Origin: Sphingobacterium chuzhouense
GTDB taxonomy: Bacteria; Bacteroidota; Bacteroidia; Sphingobacteriales; Sphingobacteriaceae
Length of the DNA stretch: 64,000 bases
Assembly (NCBI RefSeq): GCF_014692525.1
Contig: NZ_JACNYL010000005.1
Coordinates: 1 to 64,000, forward strand
Direction: 5' to 3'
Shown: one piece after another, positions 27,039 to 35,388 of the stretch
Numbering within the stretch: position 1 is the stretch's first letter
How the letters are laid out: each line of letters begins with the position of its first letter
Translations under genes and position numbers: made by a program
Notes under the pieces: model-generated
The model's input: the letters and a program-made list of their open reading frames with translations, nothing else
The model's database searches: none
Told to the model about the DNA's origin: nothing

Positions 27039-27683
27039 ATGGAGAAGAAAATAATGGTACTGGTGGCATTCATTTGTATGTCTCTAATTGTATTTGCACA
27101 AACGGACGCAAAAGCAAAGAAACTACTGGATGACATATCTGCTAAATACGATGCGTACCAAACTATACAGTCTAACTTTAGTTTTTCGATGCAGCAAGCT
27201 CAAGGAGGAAGCCATATAGATAAGGGAACCTTGTTCTTGAACAAACCGAAGAACCAGTTCCGTATCGAGTTAAATGAGCAAGATATTATAAGTGATGGTG
27301 AAAGTACCTGGTCTGTTCTCAAGGAGGACAAAGAGGTACAAGTCAGTGAGTCAGACAATAATACCGAAAGCATTGGCCCCAATAATCTTTTTACATTCTA
27401 TAAAAATGGATTTACGTATAAAAGTACGAAAGATGAAACGCTAGGCAAAGATGTATTGAATGTCATCGAATTAACGCCTACCGACACAAAGACAAATTAT
27501 GCAAAAATCAAGCTGCGGATAAATAAAAATAAACATATCCATGATGTTGTGATAAACGATAAATCGGGAGCACGATATACCTACACAATTAATACGTTAT
27601 ATGTAAATCATCGAATTCCGGCGACAAAGTTTATATTCAATGCATCAAATTATCCCAATTATGAGATAGTTGACCTTAGATAA
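27039..27683 (+). CDS. lolA: Outer-membrane lipoprotein carrier protein LolA
   Basis: The periplasmic chaperone that carries lipoproteins from the LolCDE complex to the outer membrane. The 214-residue protein has a signal peptide ending near FAQ (about residue 21) and then the LolA beta-sheet pattern: IQSNFSFSMQQAQGGSHIDKGTLFLNKPKNQFRIEL, IISDGESTWSVLKEDKEVQVSE. It is the second gene of the ftsK unit, with one base between the genes. In Bacteroidota no LolB is usually encoded, so LolA may act alone. Confidence 0.9.
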   Translation: MEKKIMVLVAFICMSLIVFAQTDAKAKKLLDDISAKYDAYQTIQSNFSFSMQQAQGGSHIDKGTLFLNKPKNQFRIELNEQDIISDGESTWSVLKEDKEVQVSESDNNTESIGPNNLFTFYKNGFTYKSTKDETLGKDVLNVIELTPTDTKTNYAKIKLRINKNKHIHDVVINDKSGARYTYTINTLYVNHRIPATKFIFNASNYPNYEIVDLR

Positions 27684-27689
27684 GATAAA

Positions 27690-28715
27690 ATGGCGAAGAC
27701 AACGCTCAAAAGTTTAGCCCAGGCATTAAATATGTCCGTTTCTACCGTATCAAAGGCATTAAATGATAGTCACGAAATTAGCGAGGTGACCAAGAGAACG
27801 GTACAGGAGTTTGCAAAAAAGCACAACTATCAACCTAATGTGCTCGCCAAGTTCCTTAAAACAGGAAAAACGAATACAATCGGTGTTGTTCTTCCCAAGA
27901 TGACCGGACCTTTTGAAGCACAGATTATTGCTGGAATGCAAAAAGCCGCTGCTACTCATCATTACCGAATCATCATCATGAATACCATGGAAAATGAAGA
28001 GCTTGAAAAACAAGCTCTCCAATCCATGTTAGACAAATCGGTAGATGGGATTCTCTTGTGTCCCATTCACGAAGAATCGAATATAGATCTAGCCAAACAA
28101 ATCCTCAAAACGACACCTGTTGTTATCTTTGACAGGACGCATTATCCTTTAGATACGCATAAAGTAGGCGTACTGAATTCCGAAGGAACATACAACGCCT
28201 GTAAACACCTTTTGGATATCGGGCGAAGGAAGATAGCCATATTCTGTGGTGCGCGTCAAGGTATTACGACAAAAAGATTATCGGGGTATATCGAAGCCCA
28301 TAATGATTGCCAGATACCCGTCACACCGGAATATATCCTGTATTGTAATGTAAAAAGCTTATCGGATCTACAAGATGACATGGAAAAACATGTGAAAGCC
28401 TTGTTACAGTTATCAAACCCGCCCGATGCTATTATTGGTGTCGCCGATACTATCACTACTCATTTATTGGGCATTTTGGCCAAATTAGAAATAAAAGTAC
28501 CCGAAACCCTTGCGGTTATTGGCTTTGCCAATACGGATTTGGTTCTCTCTCTAAACCCATCGTTAAGTACGATTCGGCAACCAACGACAGAGATCGGAGA
28601 AATTTCGGTAAACAAATTGGTCGAAACCATGCAAAAAAAGAATCGAAGCCAAATCGAATGGGAAGACATTAAACTACCCACGTCTATTCAGCTTCGACGC
28701 TCTACTATTGGATAA
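27690..28715 (+). CDS. LacI-family transcriptional regulator of the uronate locus
   Basis: A 341-residue repressor/activator of the LacI/GalR type. The N-terminal helix-turn-helix (TLKSLAQALNMSVSTVSKALNDSHEISEVTKRTV, residues about 5-38) is followed by the hinge helix (NVLAKFLKTGKTNTIGVVLP) and a periplasmic-binding-protein-like effector domain (ILLCPIHEESNIDLAKQIL, VIGFANTDLVLSLNPSLSTIRQP). It lies seven bases past lolA and converges on uxuA. Together with the neighbouring uxuA, uxuB and kdgK genes, it probably senses a uronate pathway intermediate; the candidate operator is AACGATTTCGTA, found at 30810 and 40541. Confidence 0.88.
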   Translation: MAKTTLKSLAQALNMSVSTVSKALNDSHEISEVTKRTVQEFAKKHNYQPNVLAKFLKTGKTNTIGVVLPKMTGPFEAQIIAGMQKAAATHHYRIIIMNTMENEELEKQALQSMLDKSVDGILLCPIHEESNIDLAKQILKTTPVVIFDRTHYPLDTHKVGVLNSEGTYNACKHLLDIGRRKIAIFCGARQGITTKRLSGYIEAHNDCQIPVTPEYILYCNVKSLSDLQDDMEKHVKALLQLSNPPDAIIGVADTITTHLLGILAKLEIKVPETLAVIGFANTDLVLSLNPSLSTIRQPTTEIGEISVNKLVETMQKKNRSQIEWEDIKLPTSIQLRRSTIG

Positions 28716-28723
28716 TAGCCTAG

Positions 28724-29893
28724 CTACTTACTACCTATTATCCCTAATTCTAACCCACGCAGTTCTGCCAATCCCCGTAGACGTCCAATTGCCGAATATC
28801 CCGGATTAGTAACTTTATTCAAGTCGTCCAACATTTGATGTCCATGATCCGGTCGAAATGGAATAGGTTTTTCCCGTTTTTGGTTTTCAGCAACCAGCTC
28901 TTTCATAACGGCATACATATCAACATCACCATCCAAGTGATCTGCTTCATAAAAACTCCCTATAGCGTCTTTCTTTACGTTACGTAAATGCACAAAATTC
29001 ACCCGATGTTGTACATGCTTAAATATTTGCACCAAATCGTTATCAGGTCCAGCACCTAATGAGCCTGTACAAAAACAAATACCATTAAACGGTTTGTCTA
29101 CCGTTTTGATAATATATTCAAAATCTGCCAAATTACCGGCGATTCTCGGAAGTCCCAAGATAGGATATGGAGGATCATCTGGATGGATGGTCATTTTTAT
29201 ACCGTGCTTCTCACAAATATCTGCAATGGAGGAAAGAAAATAAGTCAGATTCTCCCGCAATCCATCGAAGCCAATCTCCGCATAAATATCAATGCTTCGT
29301 TGTAAATCTTCCAGTGATGGATCTTTCTCTCCTGGAATACCCATTAATACATTGGAAAGCAAAAATTTCTTCGCCTCTTCATCGAAAGTAGCGTAACGGC
29401 CTTCTGCTTGCTCCACAATTTCCGCTGAATACGATGCTTTAGCATTAGGACGATCCAAGATGAAGATATCGAAGATGGCTAGATCAATCCAATCGAAATA
29501 AAGTGCCTTGGATCCATCATGCATCACTTTGTCCAATTGTGTCCGTGTCCAGTCCAATACTGGCATAAAGTTATAACATATGGTTTTGATTCCACATTCC
29601 GCTAAGTTGGTTAGCGTTTGGCGATAATTTTCTAAATAGAAGTCAACTTGCTCCGAACGTGTCTTTATAGCTTCGTGTACGGTTACACTTTCCACCACTG
29701 ACCACACCAATCCTGCTTCTTCTATTATTCTTTTCCGTTCCAATATCTCCTCTTTAGGCCATACATCACCATGAGGAATATGGTGTAATGCCGACACAAT
29801 ACCTGTAGCTCCAGCCTGTTTCACATCCTGTAAGGATACAGGATCATTTGGTCCATACCAACGCCACGTCTGCTCTAAAAATCTTTTATTCAT
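28724..29893 (-). CDS. uxuA: Mannonate dehydratase
   Basis: UxuA removes water from D-mannonate to give 2-keto-3-deoxy-D-gluconate, in hexuronate breakdown. The 389-residue product has the family blocks FLEQTWRWYGPNDPVSLQDVKQAGATGIVSALHHIP, IHPDDPPYPILGLPRI and GICFCTGSLGAGPDNDL, with the metal-binding His/Cys (HPDDPP, FCTGSLG) and the end block PFRPDHGHQMLDDL. The start at 29893 (MNKRFLEQTW) is preferred to 29935, because the longer form overlaps the SDR gene and adds residues not shared by the family. The upstream SDR gene ends eleven bases before. Confidence 0.95.
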   Translation of the reverse strand: MNKRFLEQTWRWYGPNDPVSLQDVKQAGATGIVSALHHIPHGDVWPKEEILERKRIIEEAGLVWSVVESVTVHEAIKTRSEQVDFYLENYRQTLTNLAECGIKTICYNFMPVLDWTRTQLDKVMHDGSKALYFDWIDLAIFDIFILDRPNAKASYSAEIVEQAEGRYATFDEEAKKFLLSNVLMGIPGEKDPSLEDLQRSIDIYAEIGFDGLRENLTYFLSSIADICEKHGIKMTIHPDDPPYPILGLPRIAGNLADFEYIIKTVDKPFNGICFCTGSLGAGPDNDLVQIFKHVQHRVNFVHLRNVKKDAIGSFYEADHLDGDVDMYAVMKELVAENQKREKPIPFRPDHGHQMLDDLNKVTNPGYSAIGRLRGLAELRGLELGIIGSK

Positions 29894-29903
29894 ATTATAA
29901 AAC

Positions 29904-30725
29904 CTAAACTCCACACCAACTATTAAAACCACCATCTACAAAGATAGTTTCGCCAGAAACAAATGCTGAAGCATCGCTTAGCAAATACACCAATGTACCT
30001 TCCAATTCAGATGGATCTCCTAAACGGGAGAATGGTGTCCCCTGTACAAATTTACCTGCCCGTTCCGTATAGCTGCCATCGGGGTTAGTCAATAATGTAC
30101 GATTTTGTTCCGTAAGAAATACACCTGGTGCAATAGCATTCACACGTACCTTATCACCATACCGTAATGCCAATTCTGTTGCCATCCACTTAGTAAAACC
30201 GTCTACGCCATGCTTCGCCACCGTATAGCCTAGAACACGCGTAATAGGTAAACTCGCGGCTAAGGACGATATATTGATAATAGAACCCTTTCCTTTTTTT
30301 GCGATAACCTCTCCAAAGATAAGCGTCGGAATAATAGTACCATAAAGGTTCAATTCGATTGCTTTAATAGTATCCCCTATTTTGTTTCCAAATAGGTCAT
30401 CATCCGGCCCGATAGTAGCACCCGGGATATTTCCCCCCGCCGCATTCACTAATCCGTCTATGGTATTCCATTTACTCAAAATCTGCTCTTTGGCTTTGCG
30501 AACAGAATCTTCATCCATGACGTCGGCAACAACGGCTAGCGCCTCAGCACCCAATGTCTGTACCATTCTTACCCGCTCGTCCGCTTTCTCTTGGCTTCTG
30601 CCGATAATACAAACTTTAGCTCCCGCTTCCGCTAGGGCTTTGACAAAAGCTTTCCCTAGAATACCCGTACCGCCGGTTACCACGATAACTTTCCCTTTTA
30701 ACGAGAATCTTTCTAAAATATTCAT
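29904..30725 (-). CDS. uxuB: SDR-type D-mannonate oxidoreductase
   Basis: A 273-residue short-chain dehydrogenase, upstream of uxuA in one operon. The cofactor motif is VTGGTGILGKAF, then NAAGGNIPG, with Ser in NISSLAA and Tyr/Lys in YTVAKHGVDG as catalytic residues; the NADH-type C terminus GETIFVDGGFNSWCGV closes it. The enzyme should interconvert D-fructuronate and D-mannonate, supplying UxuA. This SDR type differs from the longer mannitol-dehydrogenase-type UxuB of E. coli, so the symbol is given by function. The GNIPGATIGPDDD loop is shared by SDR proteins commonly found next to uxuA in Bacteroidota. Confidence 0.82.
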   Translation of the reverse strand: MNILERFSLKGKVIVVTGGTGILGKAFVKALAEAGAKVCIIGRSQEKADERVRMVQTLGAEALAVVADVMDEDSVRKAKEQILSKWNTIDGLVNAAGGNIPGATIGPDDDLFGNKIGDTIKAIELNLYGTIIPTLIFGEVIAKKGKGSIINISSLAASLPITRVLGYTVAKHGVDGFTKWMATELALRYGDKVRVNAIAPGVFLTEQNRTLLTNPDGSYTERAGKFVQGTPFSRLGDPSELEGTLVYLLSDASAFVSGETIFVDGGFNSWCGV

Positions 30726-30753
30726 CTTATTATAGTCGTAAGTTTATAACATT

Positions 30754-30783
30754 CAATGTTAGCTATTTTTTAGTCATTCTCAA
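30754..30783 (-). promoter_or_regulatory. Candidate uxuB-uxuA promoter
   Basis: On the minus strand TTG (30781-30783) and TAACATTG (30754-30761; one mismatch to TAnnTTTG) are 19 bases apart. The -33 element overlaps AACGATTT (30782-30789), a partial copy of the putative LacI-type operator, which would suit repression by occlusion. Confidence 0.5.
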
Positions 30784-30809
30784 CGATTTAGCGCAATTTT
30801 ATTCACGAT

Positions 30810-30821
30810 AACGATTTCGTA
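30810..30821 (+). promoter_or_regulatory. Candidate LacI-family operator, kdgF/uxuB region
   Basis: AACGATTTCGTA (30810-30821) recurs exactly upstream of kdgK at 40541-40552. A shorter copy, AACGATTT, occurs at 30782-30789. The site abuts TACATTTA (30820-30827), a near -7 box for the rightward kdgF-like gene. Assignment to the LacI-type regulator is an inference. Confidence 0.5.
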
Positions 30822-30865
30822 CATTTACACGTCGAAATATATAATATACATTTAAGTAACTCCAT

Positions 30866-31210
30866 ATGATAAGAAGCAAAAATTTCCAATTTGATAACCA
30901 AGAACAGTGGGAAGATCTTGGAAATGGAATAAAACGTCAGGTATACGGATATGACGAAACTATTATGCTTGTAAAGGTACAGTTTGAAGCCGATGCGGTA
31001 GGTGAGCTACATTCCCATTTTCATGCACAGGTGACCTACGTGGAGAGTGGGATTTTCAAAATGACCATAGACAATGAAGAAAAAATAATACGCAAAGGAG
31101 ACGGATATTATGTCCCACCAAATGTAGTACATGGATGTGTTTGCATCGAACCAGGTATGCTCATCGATGTCTTCGCACCACTGCGAGAAGATTTTCTAGC
31201 AAAGAAATAA
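30866..31210 (+). CDS. KdgF-like cupin protein
   Basis: A single-domain cupin of 114 residues. The metal-binding set is HSHFHAQVTYVESG (His residues and a distant Glu) and GDGYYVPPNVVHGCV with the fourth His. Such small cupins next to uronate genes are usually KdgF, which speeds conversion of unsaturated uronates to linear 5-keto-4-deoxyuronate. Divergent from uxuB with a shared control region. Other cupin functions cannot be excluded, and no KduI or KduD is recognised in the window. Confidence 0.75.
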   Translation: MIRSKNFQFDNQEQWEDLGNGIKRQVYGYDETIMLVKVQFEADAVGELHSHFHAQVTYVESGIFKMTIDNEEKIIRKGDGYYVPPNVVHGCVCIEPGMLIDVFAPLREDFLAKK

Positions 31211-31268
31211 CGAGATGATAACTAGCGAAACCTTAATTACGTATAATAGAATTCTATATCTAAATTGG

Positions 31269-31297
31269 AGAAGGTGCCCAAATGGACACCTTCTTTA
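31269..31297. terminator. Terminator between kdgF-like gene and beta-helix gene
   Basis: AGAAGGTG (31269-31276) pairs with CACCTTCT (31287-31294), with two more C-G pairs inside after one mismatch and a four-base loop. It sits between convergent genes. The following T-tract is short. Confidence 0.6.
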
Positions 31298-31337
31298 CAT
31301 CCAACTTCGTTATATCGTTTCGTAAAGATAACTTTTA

Positions 31338-33110
31338 TTACGGGATAGCCGCTCCCATGGCTGCGCCACTGCTACGCGATCTGCCATTCTGATCGTACGT
31401 GATGACTTCAGCCGGTACATCCGGAGTATATGTATTGCCTAAATTTTCCAACTGACTTACGGACATTCCAAGTGTTGCGGAAGGTGAACCTGAAGATAGC
31501 AATACCGTCTCGGCATACCCTCCGTTGTTGGTAAAATTACCCAACATTGTTTCGGAATCAAATGTCTGACCAGCGATGACAGCACCGTTAGCGTCTAACA
31601 ATTGGTTACCGCGAACACTTGAGGAAAATGATGGATTAGCACCAGAACCTACAAATATATCGCCTCCATTGCCAGCAGTATTACCCGATAAGATAGAGTT
31701 AAATATATGGAGCGTGGTATTGGATGTCAATTCAATGCCTCCTCCATTATTAAACCCTTTATTTTCAGTAATAGTCGTGCTGATAAGATCCAGACGTGAC
31801 GGAGCTGCAGCTGTTCCATACAAACTAATGCCCGCTCCATGGCCACCTGTATTTCCATAAAAAGTAGAATTAACAACCACGGTTACCGAACGCTCCCGTC
31901 CATAGAAACCTCCTCCCCTACGTGTTTGGTTCAGACCAGCCGCATCGTTATTATTATGCGCAACAGTACTGTTGTAAATATACGTATAAGTTGGCTGTGC
32001 GCTACTAAAAGCATAAATTCCTGCACCTACACCACTAATGGTATTACTGGATATGTCGCAGTCATGAATGTATACCGTCGCCGCCTCATTAAATATGCCA
32101 CCACCATTGCCGCCATTGTGCGTACCGTTATTCTTTTTAATAGTACTGCGTTCGAACCGCACGATGGCGTCCGAAAAGACAAATACACCAGCAGCATGAA
32201 AGCCCGTTGTATTTTCCGATATTTCACAATCAATAATGTCCACTACCGATCGAGCTACAATGAGTCCTCCTCCATAAAAACGGTAATATTGAGCACCGTT
32301 AAGAGTAATATGTCCAGTACCACTATTAGCTGCCTGTCCATACTTAATGGAAAGCCCCTGTAGGACGACCTTTTGTCCCGTTTGAACCGGGGCTGTAATC
32401 GCTACAGTATGATACACCTTTCCCGAAGACGTGTTACCGCTCAAGATACTTTCATGTAAGGTCGGATCCGACACAGCTCCCTCTGTCGCATCTGCCGGAT
32501 ATCCACCAATCAGGCTGATATTGCTATGTATCTCGAATGTTCTATCTCCTGCATTGCTTGCATTACCTCCTGTAATTGTCTTTGTAGGTGTATAGGTACC
32601 TGCTGCAATATGGATGACATCTCCGGGGATCACTTCATCCAACGCTTTGTCTAACGTAGTAGCTTCATCCCAGGAAAGGCCTGAACTTTCGTCTGTTCCA
32701 GTAGCCTTTACATAGAAGTGCGTGACCAAATCGCTAGGTTCGGCAGGCGCTTGGATAACCTGTATTTTTTTTTCGTAGTCTTTGGTAATCCATACAGTTA
32801 TTTCAGCAGTCCGTTGATTAGTACTTCTATTTCGCGTGATGCTGAACGCAATCTCACCGGTAGCCAACGCATTTTCAGACGAAAAGCTGATCCAGTCTGC
32901 ATTGCTTTTTGCACGCCATGGCAGGTTGGACTCCACATTGATCGTGAACTCTCCACCCTCCTTACTTACTTCGATAACGTCTGTTTCTAAAGAAAGGTTG
33001 GGATCCTCCGGATTAAAATTACCTAAATCATCGATTTTAGAACAGGAGAAGCAAATACCCACTAGCAAGACCAGAAGTACACCAATCCTATAATTCATAT
33101 ATCTGTTCAT
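31338..33110 (-). CDS. BACON and parallel beta-helix surface lipoprotein
   Basis: A 590-residue lipoprotein: signal sequence to Cys23 (ICFSC) followed by the acidic stretch SKIDD, typical of Bacteroidota surface-lipoprotein export. About residues 35-120 form a BACON-type domain (SKEGGEFTINVESNLPWRAKSNADWISF). Residues about 130-560 form a right-handed parallel beta-helix with Asn/Gly-rich turns (ATTLDKALDEVIPGDVIHIAAGTYT, YGGGLIVARSVVDIIDCEISENTTG, NTGGHGAGISLYG). Such folds occur in polysaccharide lyases and adhesins, but no lyase catalytic motif is evident. Last gene of the leftward SusCD operon, so a role in glycan binding at the surface is likely. Confidence 0.82.
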   Translation of the reverse strand: MNRYMNYRIGVLLVLLVGICFSCSKIDDLGNFNPEDPNLSLETDVIEVSKEGGEFTINVESNLPWRAKSNADWISFSSENALATGEIAFSITRNRSTNQRTAEITVWITKDYEKKIQVIQAPAEPSDLVTHFYVKATGTDESSGLSWDEATTLDKALDEVIPGDVIHIAAGTYTPTKTITGGNASNAGDRTFEIHSNISLIGGYPADATEGAVSDPTLHESILSGNTSSGKVYHTVAITAPVQTGQKVVLQGLSIKYGQAANSGTGHITLNGAQYYRFYGGGLIVARSVVDIIDCEISENTTGFHAAGVFVFSDAIVRFERSTIKKNNGTHNGGNGGGIFNEAATVYIHDCDISSNTISGVGAGIYAFSSAQPTYTYIYNSTVAHNNNDAAGLNQTRRGGGFYGRERSVTVVVNSTFYGNTGGHGAGISLYGTAAAPSRLDLISTTITENKGFNNGGGIELTSNTTLHIFNSILSGNTAGNGGDIFVGSGANPSFSSSVRGNQLLDANGAVIAGQTFDSETMLGNFTNNGGYAETVLLSSGSPSATLGMSVSQLENLGNTYTPDVPAEVITYDQNGRSRSSGAAMGAAIP

Positions 33111-33132
33111 ATTATTTTCTTTAAAATTGTCC

Positions 33133-34068
33133 TTATTCAGAAATAATCAATAACCCGTTCGCAACAGAACGTTCCTGCCCCCCATTGTCGGTAGGCCAGT
33201 TCCGCACTTCAAAACGACCTTCGGTAAAATCGGGTGTATTACGGATGAAAAATGTTGTAGAACCTCCACCGTCAAGGTTGATGCCGTTTTCGGCGCCCAG
33301 TGCTTTCAAACAATGTCCCAGCTCTTCGAACAACATTCCATTGGAGTACCAAAAGTTTCGGCCGTCCACCGCCATCATGAACACGCGTTTGCCATCGGCA
33401 GAAACACCGATACAAGTGCGGGGTTCTATCGTATTATCGGTATGGGTAAGCACATTTCCGTCGCGTACCAACGTCACGCTCCCCCCCACAGCCTCCTTGA
33501 TTATCCCTGTCGCAGCAATATCTGGATACTCGTCTCTGGTCGCCACAAACGCACGACCATCATTGTCGATAGCAAAAAAACTTCTATCTCCGCTGTCAAA
33601 TGTTGTCCGCAGAGGAACACCCTTTTTATAGAAAACACCACGGGGAGTCCCGTTATCCATATTATAAAAATCTGCATTGATGCCAGCCCACACCCGATTG
33701 GCTTCGCTGTCTGCGTGGGTTGCCTGTACCGTCATTCGCTGCATCGCAAAGGTATTTGCATTGTTCGGGGAAGAAGCCACAATATCGATATTCGGATGGC
33801 TAAGGTCAACATCAAAGATGAAAATCTTCATCGCCAGTCCTTTTTGCGATAGATATTCTATTTCACTGGCAACAACGCCATGCGTCACTGTATACATGGT
33901 ATCAGTGAATATCTGGGCAAAAAGGTTAGTTCCGCCCACCAGCTTCCTACCGATTTCGGTTTTAGGCTCTGCCTTATATTCAAAATGATACTCGTTTTTA
34001 TCACAACTGTATTGGAAGAAGATGAGCGATATCGCTATCATCATCCACCATATCTTTATTTTATTCAT
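33133..34068 (-). CDS. Phosphodiester glycosidase (NAGPA domain) lipoprotein
   Basis: The NAGPA domain family cleaves sugar-phosphate diesters, as in the human uncovering enzyme. The 311-residue product has a lipoprotein signal (MNKIKIWWMMIAISLIFFQYSC, then DKNEYHFEY). The domain (GINADFYNMDNGTPRGVFYKKGVPL, RTCIGVSADGKRVFMMAVDGR, GAENGINLDGGGSTTFFI) contains the NADFYN and NLDGGGST motifs that mark the family. An ATG at 34089 would add MELKNKQ; the start at 34068 gives a standard signal peptide. It sits between SusD and the beta-helix gene, so it is probably a periplasmic or surface enzyme acting on the imported ligand. Confidence 0.85.
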   Translation of the reverse strand: MNKIKIWWMMIAISLIFFQYSCDKNEYHFEYKAEPKTEIGRKLVGGTNLFAQIFTDTMYTVTHGVVASEIEYLSQKGLAMKIFIFDVDLSHPNIDIVASSPNNANTFAMQRMTVQATHADSEANRVWAGINADFYNMDNGTPRGVFYKKGVPLRTTFDSGDRSFFAIDNDGRAFVATRDEYPDIAATGIIKEAVGGSVTLVRDGNVLTHTDNTIEPRTCIGVSADGKRVFMMAVDGRNFWYSNGMLFEELGHCLKALGAENGINLDGGGSTTFFIRNTPDFTEGRFEVRNWPTDNGGQERSVANGLLIISE

Positions 34069-34111
34069 CTGTTTATTTTTTAATTCCATTTCCAGTCAAA
34101 TTTATACACCA

Positions 34112-35386
34112 TTAATAACCTGGATTCGGTACCAGATTCGGATTAAGCTGCAATTCCCTACCTGGAATAGGCAGTACGTGCTGGTGATTGAGCAAATGTA
34201 ATTCCTCTTGTGCCCTGCCCGTCCTTACTAAGTCGTGATACATGAAGTTTTCACCTAGCAGTTCACGCTTTCTTTCGGTCAATATCGCTGTCAGATAATC
34301 TTCATCATTAGCAGGAAATATATCACCCAAGCCTCTAAATCGTCTTAATTCATTCAAGCGTCCAACACCTAATGATCGTCCTTGTGCTTCAGCGCTGATT
34401 AAGTACATCTCCGCAATTCTGGAAACAACGACCGGGTCACGTCCGGTCTGTCCGCTGGGATATTTGTTAATACATTCAGTACCCGCAATATTGACTAACG
34501 ATATGGCTCTGCGATTGTCCCCATCTGCAAACAGTGCGATGGTCTCCGGCGTAGGTTTATATGCTCCCTGCCCTCTGTTAGGATGTCCATACGTGTAAAA
34601 AAGGTCACTGATATTAATACTCGATTCCTCCGTACGGTTTTCGAATGCAAAAATGATTTCCGTATTCCCTGTACTGCGGAAGATACGCTCAAAGGCATCT
34701 AACCGGTAAGCTCCACTTGTGATCAAGCTTTCGGCTAAGTCGGCCGCCTGCTGTTTTTTCCCTTGGCTGAGCAGCACCCTTGCTTTGAGGGCGATAGCGG
34801 CATCGCGAGACACGTAATAGTAGCTTGAAGCAGCTCCCAATAATGTAGCAGCAACATCCAGTTCTTCCTCAATAAATGCCCAGACAGCGTTTATCGGATC
34901 CCGGGACACACGCTCCAATGTATTGTTGCGCAATATGGGTACATCACCCCAGCGCGTCACCAAACAAAAATAAATGTATGCACGGAAGTAGTGCGCTTCT
35001 CCTTTAGACAATGAAGCTAGTTCCGCTTCGGGAAAGCGATTTGCTATGTCAAGCATATTATTTACTTGATAGAGTGCGCTAAAGTAACCATCCCAACTGG
35101 ATCCTATAGTTGAGTTCAACGGACTCAATGTAGCATTGATTAAGTCCCTGGATGTACCGGTATTGGATTGTATTGTACCGCCAAGCATATCAAACAGAAT
35201 AAACGATCGTACTGTAGGTTTATTTTGAACACTGTTGTACATACCATTTCTGACTGCTGGAACATCTCGTATGTCCACCGCATCTGGTGAAATCGCCAAA
35301 AATGAGAATTGCTCCAATTGGTTGGCACATGAGCTGCATAATGCCAAAACGAATACTGCTATTATGTATTTTTTCATTGCCTTCAT
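34112..35386 (-). CDS. SusD/RagB-family nutrient-binding lipoprotein
   Basis: A 424-residue outer-membrane lipoprotein that forms the lid of the SusC transporter and binds the glycan. Signal peptide ends at Cys20 (FVLALCSSCANQ). The N-terminal helical repeat (NGMYNSVQNKPTVRSFILFDMLGG, GEAHYFRAYIYFCLVTRWGDVPIL) and the C-terminal ERKRELLGENFMYHDLVRTGRA are typical RagB/SusD blocks. Its ATG is two bases beyond the SusC stop, so the two are cotranslated. Length is slightly short of the usual 480-550, but no frame break is seen. Confidence 0.93.
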   Translation of the reverse strand: MKAMKKYIIAVFVLALCSSCANQLEQFSFLAISPDAVDIRDVPAVRNGMYNSVQNKPTVRSFILFDMLGGTIQSNTGTSRDLINATLSPLNSTIGSSWDGYFSALYQVNNMLDIANRFPEAELASLSKGEAHYFRAYIYFCLVTRWGDVPILRNNTLERVSRDPINAVWAFIEEELDVAATLLGAASSYYYVSRDAAIALKARVLLSQGKKQQAADLAESLITSGAYRLDAFERIFRSTGNTEIIFAFENRTEESSINISDLFYTYGHPNRGQGAYKPTPETIALFADGDNRRAISLVNIAGTECINKYPSGQTGRDPVVVSRIAEMYLISAEAQGRSLGVGRLNELRRFRGLGDIFPANDEDYLTAILTERKRELLGENFMYHDLVRTGRAQEELHLLNHQHVLPIPGRELQLNPNLVPNPGY

Positions 35387-35388
35387 AT